Assembly (NCBI RefSeq): GCF_027943945.1
Contig: NZ_AP027141.1
Span: 2,480,001 to 2,544,000 of the forward strand
Direction: 5' to 3'
Length of the DNA: 64,000 nt
DNA from: Microbacterium terricola
Lineage (GTDB): Bacteria > Actinomycetota > Actinomycetes > Actinomycetales > Microbacteriaceae
The position numbers were made by a program, and so were the translations under genes. Below are positions 55,174 to 63,265 of this stretch, piece by piece. The number at the start of each line of letters is the position of its first letter. Position 1 is the first letter of the stretch. A model generated the notes under the pieces. The model was not told the DNA's origin and made no database searches. It saw only the letters and a list, made by a program, of their open reading frames with translations.

Positions 55174-56043
55174 ATGCTCTTCGCGCGCACCCGTCGCCCC
55201 GTGTCCACGTTCCGTCATTCCCTCACCCGCCCTGCTGTCGCCATCGGCGTCGGCCTCGGGCTCGTCCTGTCGACGGGCGCCGGCGCCGTCGCCGCCACCG
55301 CCGCCGACTCGTTCGCCACGCCCCTGCGGGCGATCACGAACGACGCGAAGGCCACCCTCGTCGACGCGGAGGCGACCCTCGACGAGGCAGCGGAGGTCTC
55401 CGCAGACGCCGCCTCGCCCGACCTCGACCTGAAGGCGACGGACACCACCATCGACACCGCCGGTCTGCGCTCGGAGATCGCCGTGCTCTCCGACCTCGAG
55501 CTGCTGCCGACGTTCGTCCTCACGGACGTCGCGGACGCGACCGCCGAGGAGGCAGCCGCCGTCGAAGCCCAGACCGCACGGCTGCAGGACGCCGTCGACG
55601 ACGCACAGGCCGCCAAGCAGGCCGCCGCAGAGAAGGCTGCGAAGAAGGCCGCCGAGAAGAAGCGCGTCGCCGAGGCGAAGAAGAAGGCCGCCGCCAAGGC
55701 GGCGAAGGAAGCCGCCGCCCTGGCGAACGTCAACACGGTCGCGGGCGCCCAGGCGACCGCGGCGCGCATGGCCGCCGACACCTACGGCTGGGGCTCGGGC
55801 GAGTTCTCGTGCCTGGTGTCTCTGTGGAGCAAGGAGTCGGGCTGGAACTACCAGGCGTACAACGCCGGCAGCGGCGCGACCGGCATCCCGCAGGCACTGC
55901 CCGGCAGCAAGATGGCGAGCGCCGGTTCGGACTGGCAGACCAACGCGGCCACCCAGATCAAGTGGGGCCTCGACTACATCTCCCGCGCCTACGGCAGCCC
56001 GTGCTCCGCGTGGGGTCACTCGCAGTCGGTGAACTGGTACTGA
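55174..56043 (+). CDS. Secreted coiled-coil protein with lytic transglycosylase-like C-terminal domain
   Basis: This 289-residue exported protein has an N-terminal basic stretch, the hydrophobic segment AVAIGVGLGLVLSTGAGAVA and a likely cleavage near VAATAADS. Residues 130-185 form a coiled coil very rich in Ala, Lys and Glu. The C-terminal 90 residues read GWGSGEFSCLVSLWSKESGW, then NYQAYNAGSGATGIPQALPG, typical of aggregation-promoting-factor or transglycosylase-like domains with the catalytic glutamate in KESGW. It should cleave peptidoglycan at the cell wall. Confidence 0.85.
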   Translation: MLFARTRRPVSTFRHSLTRPAVAIGVGLGLVLSTGAGAVAATAADSFATPLRAITNDAKATLVDAEATLDEAAEVSADAASPDLDLKATDTTIDTAGLRSEIAVLSDLELLPTFVLTDVADATAEEAAAVEAQTARLQDAVDDAQAAKQAAAEKAAKKAAEKKRVAEAKKKAAAKAAKEAAALANVNTVAGAQATAARMAADTYGWGSGEFSCLVSLWSKESGWNYQAYNAGSGATGIPQALPGSKMASAGSDWQTNAATQIKWGLDYISRAYGSPCSAWGHSQSVNWY

Positions 56044-56084
56044 GCCCCTCCGGTCGCGTCGCGCCGGATCGGTAGGGTCGGCAC

Positions 56085-56930
56085 GTGCCGCTCTTCCCCG
56101 TCTACAGCATCGGCAAGACGCTGGCCGCGGCCGCCGTGCTCGCGCTCGGCCACGACCTCGACGCCCCGGTCGGCGACCTCGTCGATCTGCCGGCATCCCT
56201 GCACGGCGCGCGCCTCCGCGACGTGCTGCGCCATCGCGCAGGGCTGCCCGACTACGGGGCGTGGCCCGACTACGCGGCGGCGATCGCCGGTGACGAGCCG
56301 TGGTCCTTCGACGAGCTGATGGCGCGGACGGATCGGGCGGGCGGGGTCGCGCGGCCGAGCGGGTTCCGCTACTCGAACATCGGGTACGCGATCGTGCGCC
56401 GGATGCTGGAGCACACCCATCAGGCGGACTTCTTCGACGTCGTGCGATCGGCAGTGCTCGACCCGCTCGGTATCACTGAGATCGCTCCGTTCGCCGAGCC
56501 GGGCGACTGGGCGCGGTGCGCCCCGTCGCAGGTCGACGTGTCGTGGTACCACCCGGGCTGGGTGCTCACGGGGACCATCGCCGCCTCGCCCTCGGCCATC
56601 GAGGCGGCGATGCGGGGCATCCTCGCCGGGGCTCTGTTCGATCCTGCGCGGATGCTCGACACCCGGGCCGTCGATGCGCCCGGCACGGTGCTCGATCAGC
56701 CGGGCTACGGACTCGGCCTCATGACGAGCGGCTGCCCGACACCGCGCTGGGCCGGGCACGGCGGCGCGGGGCCCGGGTACACGACCTTCGTGCTCGCCGA
56801 CGCTGACGGCTCGGCGGCGAAGGCGTCGTTCGTGCCGGCCGAGGTGGATCAGAACGACCTGATCCGCGAGTGCCTCGCCGGGCTGCCGGCCGGCGACGAC
56901 CGACACCCGGCGGACGGGGTCGGTGAGTAG
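56085..56930 (+). CDS. Serine hydrolase, beta-lactamase class C family
   Basis: This 281-residue protein has the penicillin-binding-protein-like triad: Ser8 and Lys11 in YSIGKTL, the YSN motif in FRYSNIGYAIVRR, and HGG in AGHGGAGPGYT. The SxxK motif sits only eight residues from the start, while relatives have about 50 residues before it. The start cannot be further upstream because the TAG of TAGGGT (56073-56078) is an in-frame stop and that box is the -10 promoter. No signal peptide, so it is likely cytoplasmic. Substrate unknown. Confidence 0.87.
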   Translation: MPLFPVYSIGKTLAAAAVLALGHDLDAPVGDLVDLPASLHGARLRDVLRHRAGLPDYGAWPDYAAAIAGDEPWSFDELMARTDRAGGVARPSGFRYSNIGYAIVRRMLEHTHQADFFDVVRSAVLDPLGITEIAPFAEPGDWARCAPSQVDVSWYHPGWVLTGTIAASPSAIEAAMRGILAGALFDPARMLDTRAVDAPGTVLDQPGYGLGLMTSGCPTPRWAGHGGAGPGYTTFVLADADGSAAKASFVPAEVDQNDLIRECLAGLPAGDDRHPADGVGE

Positions 56931-56941
56931 GCTCCCGTCAC

Positions 56942-58147
56942 ATGAGCGCGAACACCCGCGAGCACGACATCGTCCTCCTGGGCGCGACCGGGTTCGTCGG
57001 CCGCTTCACGGCGGCGCACCTCGCGCGATCGGCACCCGCCGGTGTGCGGATCGCGATCGCGGGCCGCTCGCGGCAGCGGCTGGAGAAGCTGGCCGGCGAG
57101 CTCGGGGTCGACTGGCAGATCGTGCAGGTCGACACCGCCGACGCGGCGGACGTCGCCCGCATGGCTGCGTCGGCCTCCGTCGTCGCGACCACCGTGGGCC
57201 CGTACCTGCGCTACGGCCTGGGCGTGGTCTCTGCCTGCGCCGCGGCGGGCACCTCGTACGCCGATCTCTCCGGCGAGAGCGCGTTCGTCACGCGCAGCAT
57301 CGCGCACAATCACGACCTCGCGGGCCGCACGGGAGCGCGCATCGTCCACTCCTGCGGGTTCGACTCGATCCCGTCGGACCTCGGCGTGGGCCTCGCGCAC
57401 GCGGCCGTCGGAGGCGTCCCGATCGTCGCCGCGGTGCTGCGCGTGCGGGCGCTGCGCGGCGGCATCAGCGGAGGCACGATCGACTCGCTCCGGCAGCAGC
57501 TGAAGGAGGCGGAATCGGATCCGGCGGTGCGCCGCGCCATCCGCAGCCCCTACGCCCTCACGCCCGGACCGTCGGCGCGTCTGCCGTATGGGTCGGGCAG
57601 CGGATGGGGCAAGGACCGCGCGTCCGCGGCATGGCAGGCGCCGTTCGTCATGGGCGCCTATAACCAGCAGATCGTGCAGCGCTCGAACTATCTGACGGGC
57701 TGGGGCTACGGCCAGCTCATGCGGTACCGCGAGGTCGTCATGACCGGTCGCGGCGCGCGGGGCGCCGCTCGTGCCGCCGCCCTGACGGCCGGAACCGCGG
57801 CCCTGGTGGGCGGCCTGGCATTCCCCCCGACCCGCGCGCTCCTCGATCGGATGCTGCCCGCCCCGGGCAGCGGGCCCGACGCGGACGCCATCGCCCGCGG
57901 ACGCTTCGCCCTCGACATCGACGTCTACCCGGTGGAGGGCGAGCCGGTGCGCACCACCATCAGCGCCCCGTTCGACCCCGGCTACGGCGGCACGGGCGTC
58001 ATGCTCGGCGAATCGGCGCTGAGCCTCGCTCGAGACGACCTGCCCGAGCACGCCGGCGTGCTCACGCCGATGGTCGCGATGGGCGAGGTGCTGGCCGACC
58101 GGCTGCGCGCGAACCGGTTCACGATCGCCGTCGCGCCGCTCGGCTGA
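56942..58147 (+). CDS. Saccharopine dehydrogenase-like / trans-acting enoyl reductase family protein
   Basis: This 401-residue protein has a clear N-terminal Rossmann fold, DIVLLGATGFVGRFTAAHLA, then VRIAIAGRSRQRLEKLAGEL and VVATTVGPYLRYGLGVVSAC. The family motif SCGFDSIPSDLGVGL follows. Homologues in mycobacteria act as trans enoyl reductases in lipid synthesis, but most members are uncharacterised. The -10 box TAGGCT (56928-56933) includes the stop codon of the preceding gene. Confidence 0.88.
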   Translation: MSANTREHDIVLLGATGFVGRFTAAHLARSAPAGVRIAIAGRSRQRLEKLAGELGVDWQIVQVDTADAADVARMAASASVVATTVGPYLRYGLGVVSACAAAGTSYADLSGESAFVTRSIAHNHDLAGRTGARIVHSCGFDSIPSDLGVGLAHAAVGGVPIVAAVLRVRALRGGISGGTIDSLRQQLKEAESDPAVRRAIRSPYALTPGPSARLPYGSGSGWGKDRASAAWQAPFVMGAYNQQIVQRSNYLTGWGYGQLMRYREVVMTGRGARGAARAAALTAGTAALVGGLAFPPTRALLDRMLPAPGSGPDADAIARGRFALDIDVYPVEGEPVRTTISAPFDPGYGGTGVMLGESALSLARDDLPEHAGVLTPMVAMGEVLADRLRANRFTIAVAPLG

Positions 58148-58150
58148 GGG

Positions 58151-58168
58151 TGTCCGCGAAGGGCGGAC
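58151..58168 (+). terminator. Short terminator hairpin
   Basis: GTCCGC and GCGGAC pair around GAAGG just after the stop of the saccharopine dehydrogenase-like gene. Confidence 0.5.
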
Positions 58169-58242
58169 CTGAGCGTTTGCCATGCACCGGAAAAGAATTA
58201 CGAAAAGATAACGCCCGGCCCTTCCCTTCCGTTACCTGGCCG

Positions 58243-58356
58243 TTATAGAGTGCAAGCACGGTAGTTGTTTTGCTGTGGCAGCTACCGACATGTGATTGCA
58301 GGACACTCTTGGTGCAAGGGACAAGGGCCGGTCGGAAGCCTCTCCGACCGGCCCTT
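58243..58356 (+). ncRNA. Candidate structured small RNA with intrinsic terminator
   Basis: TTATAG (58243-58248) is a -10 box, so transcription would start near 58255. The next 100 bases fold as three consecutive hairpins: CGGTAG/CTACCG (58259-58287), TTGCA/TGCAA (58296-58317), and a perfect 14 bp stem AAGGGCCGGTCGGA/TCCGACCGGCCCTT (58323-58356). No reading frame or ribosome binding site is present. Base composition is less GC-rich than in neighbouring genes. I do not recognise it as a known family. It could be the leader of an unseen gene, but the downstream gene is on the other strand. Confidence 0.55.
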
Positions 58357-58374
58357 ACTCTTGCCGGGACGTCG

Positions 58375-58414
58375 GGTGGTTTCGATTCGCGCTTCGCGCT
58401 ACTCAACCCGCGGG
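58375..58414. repeat. Dispersed REP-like element overlapping a gene end
   Basis: GGTGGTTTCGATTCGCGCTT then CGCGCTACTCAACCCGCGGG belongs to the same type as 16803-16840. The stop codon of the DUF1684 gene (58403-58405) lies inside it, so the element supplies the last residues of that protein. Confidence 0.6.
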
Positions 58415-59035
58415 GGCGTAGAGCTCACCGACCGGCACTCCGGTGCGGAGCACGTTGCCGGGCGGTGCGAGCGGGCACGCCCAGGCCGGGTCGTACGCGC
58501 ACGACGGGTTGTACGCGAAGTTGAAGTCCACGACGAGCGTCCCCGCCTCGGGATCGCCGCCGAGATACGCGCCCTTGATGGTGTCGAGCAGGTAGCGGCC
58601 TCCGCCGTACGTGCCGCCCGGCTTCCCTGCCAGCGCATCGCGCAGCGGCACGAAGATGCCACCGCCGTATGAGGCCAGCCGCCAGACGTCGAGCGATCCG
58701 ACGTCCGGGATCTCCAGCATCCCGATCCGCTCGAACGGGACGATCCCGTCGGTGCCTGTCGCGAACTCGAAGCTCAGGGGCTCCGCCTCGACGACGGGCA
58801 GCTCGAACCGCCACTGCGGGTCGTACGGCGCGACCGGGAGTCCGGCGAACCCGGGCCGATCATCCTCCAGCACGGGCGTCGCGGGATGGTGCGCCATCAG
58901 CTCGTCGCGGCCGAGCCGCCAGCGCTCGTGCGCTGCACGCGGGTCGTCCGCGTCGCGGACGGCGTCGTACAGGGCGAACACCCGCCGCCGCCAGTCGGCG
59001 GTGGTGAGCGCGGTGCGAGCGGGGTGGGTGGGCAT
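58403..59035 (-). CDS. DUF1684 domain-containing protein
   Basis: This 210-residue cytoplasmic protein shows the DUF1684 pattern: WRRRVFALYDAVR, RWRLGRDELMAHHPATPV, WRLASYGGGIFVPLRDAL, GGGRYLLDTIKGAYLG and VVDFNFAYNPSCAYDPAWAC. The last motif, asparagine and tyrosine rich with two cysteines, is strongly conserved and may be the active site. The function is unknown. TAGCCT on the minus strand (59047-59042) lies six bases before the ATG; leaderless. Confidence 0.87.
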   Translation of the reverse strand: MPTHPARTALTTADWRRRVFALYDAVRDADDPRAAHERWRLGRDELMAHHPATPVLEDDRPGFAGLPVAPYDPQWRFELPVVEAEPLSFEFATGTDGIVPFERIGMLEIPDVGSLDVWRLASYGGGIFVPLRDALAGKPGGTYGGGRYLLDTIKGAYLGGDPEAGTLVVDFNFAYNPSCAYDPAWACPLAPPGNVLRTGVPVGELYAPAG

Positions 59036-59088
59036 GGGTTCAGGCTAGGTGCCCGTGGGCGGCGCGCACGACCGGCCGAAACCTCCGG

Positions 59089-60891
59089 TCACACCCCGCC
59101 TCCGCCGCCGCCTCCGCCGCCACCCCCGGCGGAGCCGCCTCCGCTCGAGCCCCCGCTCGACGACGAGGAGGTGGACGCCGCGGACAAGGTCGAGATGCCC
59201 GACGAGAACGCCGACGCGTCGAACCCGTGCGTGCCGATGTACCACGCAGGCGCCGCGGCGCCGTAGAGCACAGCGAGATGCTTGGCCCACTGCTTCTCCT
59301 GGCCGAAGACGACCGCGTACGGCAGCAGCCGCTCGTAGAGCATCAGCATCTGCCGCGGGTCGTTCACGTCGACAGGCGCCCGCTCGGCGCCGGCCGGGGA
59401 CTGGAGCATCTGGATCCGGTCGGCCTCTGCCCAGTCGATGAAGACCTTGAGGCCGGCGAGGTGGTCGCGGACTTCGGCGCCGAGCGCGGTGAGGGGCTTG
59501 CGGGAGAGGATCACGCCGGTGATCGTCGCGAGCAGCACCGCCAGGATCAGCAGCAGCACGGGCGCAGCCGGCGAGACCCAGGAGACGAGCGCGAAGATCG
59601 CGAACAGCACGACCAGCGCGGCCGCACCGAAGACCGCCAGCATCGGCCGCAGCCGCACGCCCGACGGCACGACCCGTCGCAGTCCGGTCAGCTCGAGCTG
59701 CCGCTGGGCGGACTTCAGGATGGCCTGCGCCGCGGTCGAGAACGCCGTGTCGCTGCGACCGAACTCGTACACATCGCCCGGCGCCCCGTCGCGACCGAAG
59801 AGGCCGTCGAGCAGCATGCGGCCGTCGCCGTCGGCGCGGGAGCGGTCGAGCAGCTCCGCCTGCAGCTTCACCCCGCCGAACAGGCGCTGCTCGCCTTCGA
59901 CAATGCGGATGCTGCCCACCACGGCCTGCTCGAGCACCTCCGCCGGGATGCCCTTGTTCGGCCGACCGAGCAGCACCGAGCTCTCCAGGGCATCGATGAC
60001 CGCGGGCGACGTGTACTCGGCGATGATCGTCGGACGCCCCGGATCGTCGCTCAGCCGGCGCACACGCACGGTGACCGCCCACACGAAGGCGACGACCGCA
60101 CCGGCCGACGCGATCAGCAGCAGCCATCCCCACACCGACGCGAACAGCGAGGGGTTGAAGGGCACGAAGGTGCCGGCCGCGAACCCGACGGCGACCGTCA
60201 CCGACTGGTACGGCAGCAGATTCGACGCCGACGCGGTGATGGTGGCCGAACCGTCCTCCTCGCGCGCGACCGCGATCTCGCACTGCGTCGTCGAGCCGGT
60301 GTAGCCGGCGTAGCACGTCTGCTCGCCCGTCAGGGCCGGTGCGAGCGCAGGGTCCACGTGCAGGGTCATGCCGACGCGGCCGAACGGCTGCGCCCATTCC
60401 TCGCCGAGCACGTCCCAGTAGAACTCGTCGGCATCGGTGTCGGAGAAGTACCTCGTCACGTTCTCGAGCTCGTACGTGAACACGTAGGTCTGCGCCCCGT
60501 GCACGTACGAATCTGCGGCGCTCGTCACGATCAGGTAGCCGTCGTCGCTCTCGGTCTCGACGGGGCGGCCCGCGCCGCTCTCGTCCGCGACCGACACGAG
60601 GTGCGGGTTCAGCGGCGCTCCCTCGTAGGAATCGGGGATGCTGCGCCGCATGCCCCTGTTCTGGTCGTACTCGGGAAACTCGGCGACGAACGTCTCCACC
60701 ACGCGCAGCCGGCTGGTTCCGTCGTCCGCGGCGGTGAGCGTGAAGTCGACGTCGAGGCTGGCGAACGTGAAGTCCTGCACGTCCGCGCGCGCGGGTGCGG
60801 AGGGGACGAGGAGCAGGGCCGCGGCGACGAGGAGGACGGCCAGCATCCCGCCCGTCCGCATGGTGACGGCCCGCCGCGAGATCGTGCTCAT
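59089..60891 (-). CDS. DUF2207 domain-containing membrane protein
   Basis: This 600-residue protein has an N-terminal signal segment (AVLLVAAALLLVPSAPARA) and an extracellular DUF2207 domain (QDFTFASLDVDFTLTAADDG, RGMRRSIPDSYEG). Membrane segments lie near residue 255 (WGWLLLIASAGAVVAFVWAV) and at about 415-460, with a large cytoplasmic part between. It ends in a serine and glycine-rich tail with about 11 glycines in a row, typical of this family. TAGGGT on the minus strand (60903-60898) lies six bases before the start. Function unknown. Confidence 0.88.
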   Translation of the reverse strand: MSTISRRAVTMRTGGMLAVLLVAAALLLVPSAPARADVQDFTFASLDVDFTLTAADDGTSRLRVVETFVAEFPEYDQNRGMRRSIPDSYEGAPLNPHLVSVADESGAGRPVETESDDGYLIVTSAADSYVHGAQTYVFTYELENVTRYFSDTDADEFYWDVLGEEWAQPFGRVGMTLHVDPALAPALTGEQTCYAGYTGSTTQCEIAVAREEDGSATITASASNLLPYQSVTVAVGFAAGTFVPFNPSLFASVWGWLLLIASAGAVVAFVWAVTVRVRRLSDDPGRPTIIAEYTSPAVIDALESSVLLGRPNKGIPAEVLEQAVVGSIRIVEGEQRLFGGVKLQAELLDRSRADGDGRMLLDGLFGRDGAPGDVYEFGRSDTAFSTAAQAILKSAQRQLELTGLRRVVPSGVRLRPMLAVFGAAALVVLFAIFALVSWVSPAAPVLLLILAVLLATITGVILSRKPLTALGAEVRDHLAGLKVFIDWAEADRIQMLQSPAGAERAPVDVNDPRQMLMLYERLLPYAVVFGQEKQWAKHLAVLYGAAAPAWYIGTHGFDASAFSSGISTLSAASTSSSSSGGSSGGGSAGGGGGGGGGGGV

Positions 60892-60926
60892 ACGAACACC
60901 CTAGGTGCGCCACTACGCTGGTGCGC

Positions 60927-61367
60927 ATGACCGACCGCCGCCTTGCCGCTGAAGCATGGGAGAGCCTGTTCCGCGCTCAGCACGAGGTGTTCGCGGAGAT
61001 CTCGAGCGACTTCGAAGGCGCCCCTCTGACGAACGCGGAGTACGACGTGCTGCTGACCGTCGTGCGCGCCCCCGGAATGCAGGCACGGCTGCGCACGGTC
61101 ACCGCGAATCTGCTGATCAGTCAGCCGTCGGTGTCGCGGCTCGTCGACCGCATGGTCGCCGAGGGCCTCGTCGAGAAGCTGCCCGACCCGGATGACGGTC
61201 GCGGCGCGATCGTGAAGGCCACCCCGAAGGCGGGCGCGCTGTTCCGCAAGCTCGCCTCGGCCCACGCCAGCACGATCGCCGGCCGGATGTCGGTGCTCAG
61301 CGATGACGAGCTCGCCCAGCTCCTGACGCTCACGCGCAAGCTGCGTGGCGACCGCGCGAACGCCTGA
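60927..61367 (+). CDS. MarR family transcriptional regulator
   Basis: This 146-residue winged-helix regulator has its recognition helix in TANLLISQPSVSRLVDRMVA and wing in LPDPDDGRGAIVKATPKAG. TACGCT (60914-60919) lies seven bases before the ATG, so it is leaderless. The gene lies 35 bases from the divergent DUF2207 start. It converges with the ABC exporter genes, whose start carries a palindrome typical of MarR operators, so control of that exporter is likely. Confidence 0.88.
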   Translation: MTDRRLAAEAWESLFRAQHEVFAEISSDFEGAPLTNAEYDVLLTVVRAPGMQARLRTVTANLLISQPSVSRLVDRMVAEGLVEKLPDPDDGRGAIVKATPKAGALFRKLASAHASTIAGRMSVLSDDELAQLLTLTRKLRGDRANA

Positions 61368-61400
61368 GATCCGGCGGCCGTCGGCGCCCGCGCGGGGCTG

Positions 61401-62135
61401 CTACGGGGTGCGGCGGCGGAGCGTCAGCGAGGCGAGGATCAGCGCACCCAGCGCGAAGGCCGAGACGATGAGCAGCGGCCCGCTCACGTCCCACCCCTCT
61501 TCGCCCGCGGTGACCGCGTTGATCGCGTCGATCGCGTAGCTGAGCGGCAGCCAGTTGCTGATCGCGTAGAGCACGTCGGGCATGTCCTCGCGCGGCATGA
61601 ACAGGCCGCCCAGGATGATCTGCGGGAACACCAGCAGCGGCATGAACTGCACCGCCTGGAACTCGGTGCGCGCGAAGGCGCTGGCGAGCAGACCGAGGGC
61701 GGTGCCGAGGATCGCGTCGACGACGGCGACGAGTCCGAGCTGCCAGATGGGCCCCTCGACCTCGAGGCCGCACACCGCCACCGCGAAAGTGACGGTGATC
61801 ACGGCCTGCAGAGTCGCCATCAGGCCGAACGCGAGCGCGTAGCCGATGATGAAGTCGGCCTTGTCGATCGGAGTGGTCATCAGCCGCTCGAGCGTGCCGG
61901 AGCGCCGTTCACGGAGCGTCGTGATCGAGGTGATGAGGAACATCACGATGAACGGGAAGAGCGCGAGGATCGGGCCGCCGAACTGGTCGAACACGCCCTC
62001 CTGGTCGGTGAACAGCCAGGCGAACAGCCCCACCAGCAGGCTGGGGGCGACGAGCATGAGGGCGATGGAGCGCGGGTCGTGCCGCAGCTGCCGCAGCACG
62101 CGCGCGGCGGTGGAGAGCGTGCGCATCGGGTTCAT
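61401..62135 (-). CDS. ABC-2 type transporter permease
   Basis: This 244-residue permease has six membrane segments. Landmarks are SIALMLVAPSLLVGLFAWLF, ERRSGTLERLMTTPIDKADF (the ABC-2 loop), and VQFMPLLVFPQIILGGLFMP. The start MNPMRTL at 62135 overlaps the stop of the ATPase (ATGA). Together they form an exporter of unknown substrate. Confidence 0.92.
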   Translation of the reverse strand: MNPMRTLSTAARVLRQLRHDPRSIALMLVAPSLLVGLFAWLFTDQEGVFDQFGGPILALFPFIVMFLITSITTLRERRSGTLERLMTTPIDKADFIIGYALAFGLMATLQAVITVTFAVAVCGLEVEGPIWQLGLVAVVDAILGTALGLLASAFARTEFQAVQFMPLLVFPQIILGGLFMPREDMPDVLYAISNWLPLSYAIDAINAVTAGEEGWDVSGPLLIVSAFALGALILASLTLRRRTP

Positions 62136-62920
62136 CGCTCGCCTCCCCGATGACGTCGAGTGCGACGCGGATGCTGTTCGGCCGCGGTGGAGGGAGCGGC
62201 AGCGGGCGCCGCATCGCGTGCGATCAGGGCGAGGAACGCGGCATCCGGGTCCAGTGCGCCGGTGTCGGCGAGCAGCCCCTGCGGCGTCGTGTCGGCGATG
62301 ATCCGGCCCGCGCGCATGAGCAGCAGTCGGTCGCACCGGAGCGCCTCGTCCATCACATGGCTCGAGACGATGAGCGTCGCCCCCGCGTCCGCGAGCGCCC
62401 GGAACACCGTCCACAGCTCGGCGCGCAGCAGCGGATCGAGGCCGACGGTCGGCTCATCGAGCACGATCAGCTCGGGCGACCCGAGCATCGCCACGGCGAG
62501 CGACACCCGGTTCTCCTGTCCCCCACTCAAGGACCCGATCGTCTGACGCGCCTGGTCGGCGAGGCCGACCTGTCCGATCACGCGGTCCACGTCGCTGCGC
62601 GGGGCGCCGATCAGCCGGGCGAAGTACTCGAGGTTCTGGCGCACGGTCAGGTCGGCGTAGACCGATGCGGCCTGGGTGTCGTAGGCGACGCTGCGGCGCA
62701 GCATCCGGCTCCCCGCCGGATTGCCGAGCACCGACACGGTGCCGCCGGCCACTTTCTGCACGCCGACGATGGAGCGCATCAGGGTGGTCTTGCCGCAGCC
62801 GGACGGACCGAGCAGGCCGGTGATCTGGCCGCGCGGGATCGTCACGTCGAGCCCGGCGAACACCTCCGTGCTGCCGCGGCGGACGCGGAGCCCGGCGATC
62901 TCGACCGCGTTATTCATCAC
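62132..62920 (-). CDS. ABC transporter ATP-binding protein
   Basis: This 262-residue ATPase of the ABC-2 exporter shows Walker A LLGPSGCGKTTL, signature SLSGGQENRVSLA, Walker B LIVLDEPTVGLD and switch SSHVMDEA. Two adjacent starts exist, GTG 62920 and ATG 62917; CATAAT on the minus strand (62933-62928) lies seven bases before the GTG. A perfect 18 bp palindrome covers the promoter-start junction. Confidence 0.92.
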   Translation of the reverse strand: MMNNAVEIAGLRVRRGSTEVFAGLDVTIPRGQITGLLGPSGCGKTTLMRSIVGVQKVAGGTVSVLGNPAGSRMLRRSVAYDTQAASVYADLTVRQNLEYFARLIGAPRSDVDRVIGQVGLADQARQTIGSLSGGQENRVSLAVAMLGSPELIVLDEPTVGLDPLLRAELWTVFRALADAGATLIVSSHVMDEALRCDRLLLMRAGRIIADTTPQGLLADTGALDPDAAFLALIARDAAPAAAPSTAAEQHPRRTRRHRGGER

Positions 62921-62929
62921 GTGATGAAT
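62912..62929. promoter_or_regulatory. Perfect 18 bp palindrome over the exporter start codon (probable MarR operator)
   Basis: ATTCATCACGTGATGAAT spans the first codons of the ATPase gene and the end of its -10 box CATAAT. MarR proteins bind palindromes of this size, and a marR gene lies at the other end of the exporter operon. Binding here would block a leaderless promoter at its start point. Confidence 0.75.
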
Positions 62930-62953
62930 TATGCGCCGACGGAGCTCGGGCGG

Positions 62954-63244
62954 TCAAGCGTTCGGGTTGCTCGCAGCGCCGTCGAGCCAGAGCGTGTCGG
63001 ACTTGTCGCTGTGCGCCGTGCCGGTGCCGACGTGCTTCTGGTCGATCTGCGGACCCTTCGTGATGACGTGCACGAGCGCCATCGCGTGGCCGCGCCCGAG
63101 CCCGTAGTCCTCGGCGAGCCAGGCGACGATCTCGCCGGACTTCGTACCGGGGCCGAAGCCCTTCTCCTCCGCTTTCGCGATGAACTCGCGGGGCGTCAGG
63201 CCGGTCTTGTCTTCGATGTTGTCGAGGTATGCCTGGAATGACAT
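62954..63244 (-). CDS. DUF4287 domain-containing protein
   Basis: This 96-residue protein starts MSFQAYLDNIEDKTGLTPRE and contains FIAKAEEKGFGPGTKSGEIV, LAEDYGLGRGHAMALVHVI, the DUF4287 pattern. It is soluble, helical and of unknown function. AGGAG precedes the ATG. It lies 21 bases downstream of the TetR gene on the same strand and is probably co-transcribed with it. Confidence 0.87.
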   Translation of the reverse strand: MSFQAYLDNIEDKTGLTPREFIAKAEEKGFGPGTKSGEIVAWLAEDYGLGRGHAMALVHVITKGPQIDQKHVGTGTAHSDKSDTLWLDGAASNPNA

Positions 63245-63265
63245 GGTTTCTCCTGTGGGTGGTGC

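Noticed and set aside
54957..55208. Minus-strand 83-codon ORF between the PTS and cell-wall genes
   Set aside because: Third-position GC is good in the middle, but it overlaps the promoter area of the PTS gene and the start of the divergent gene, has no start signal and resembles no family I know.
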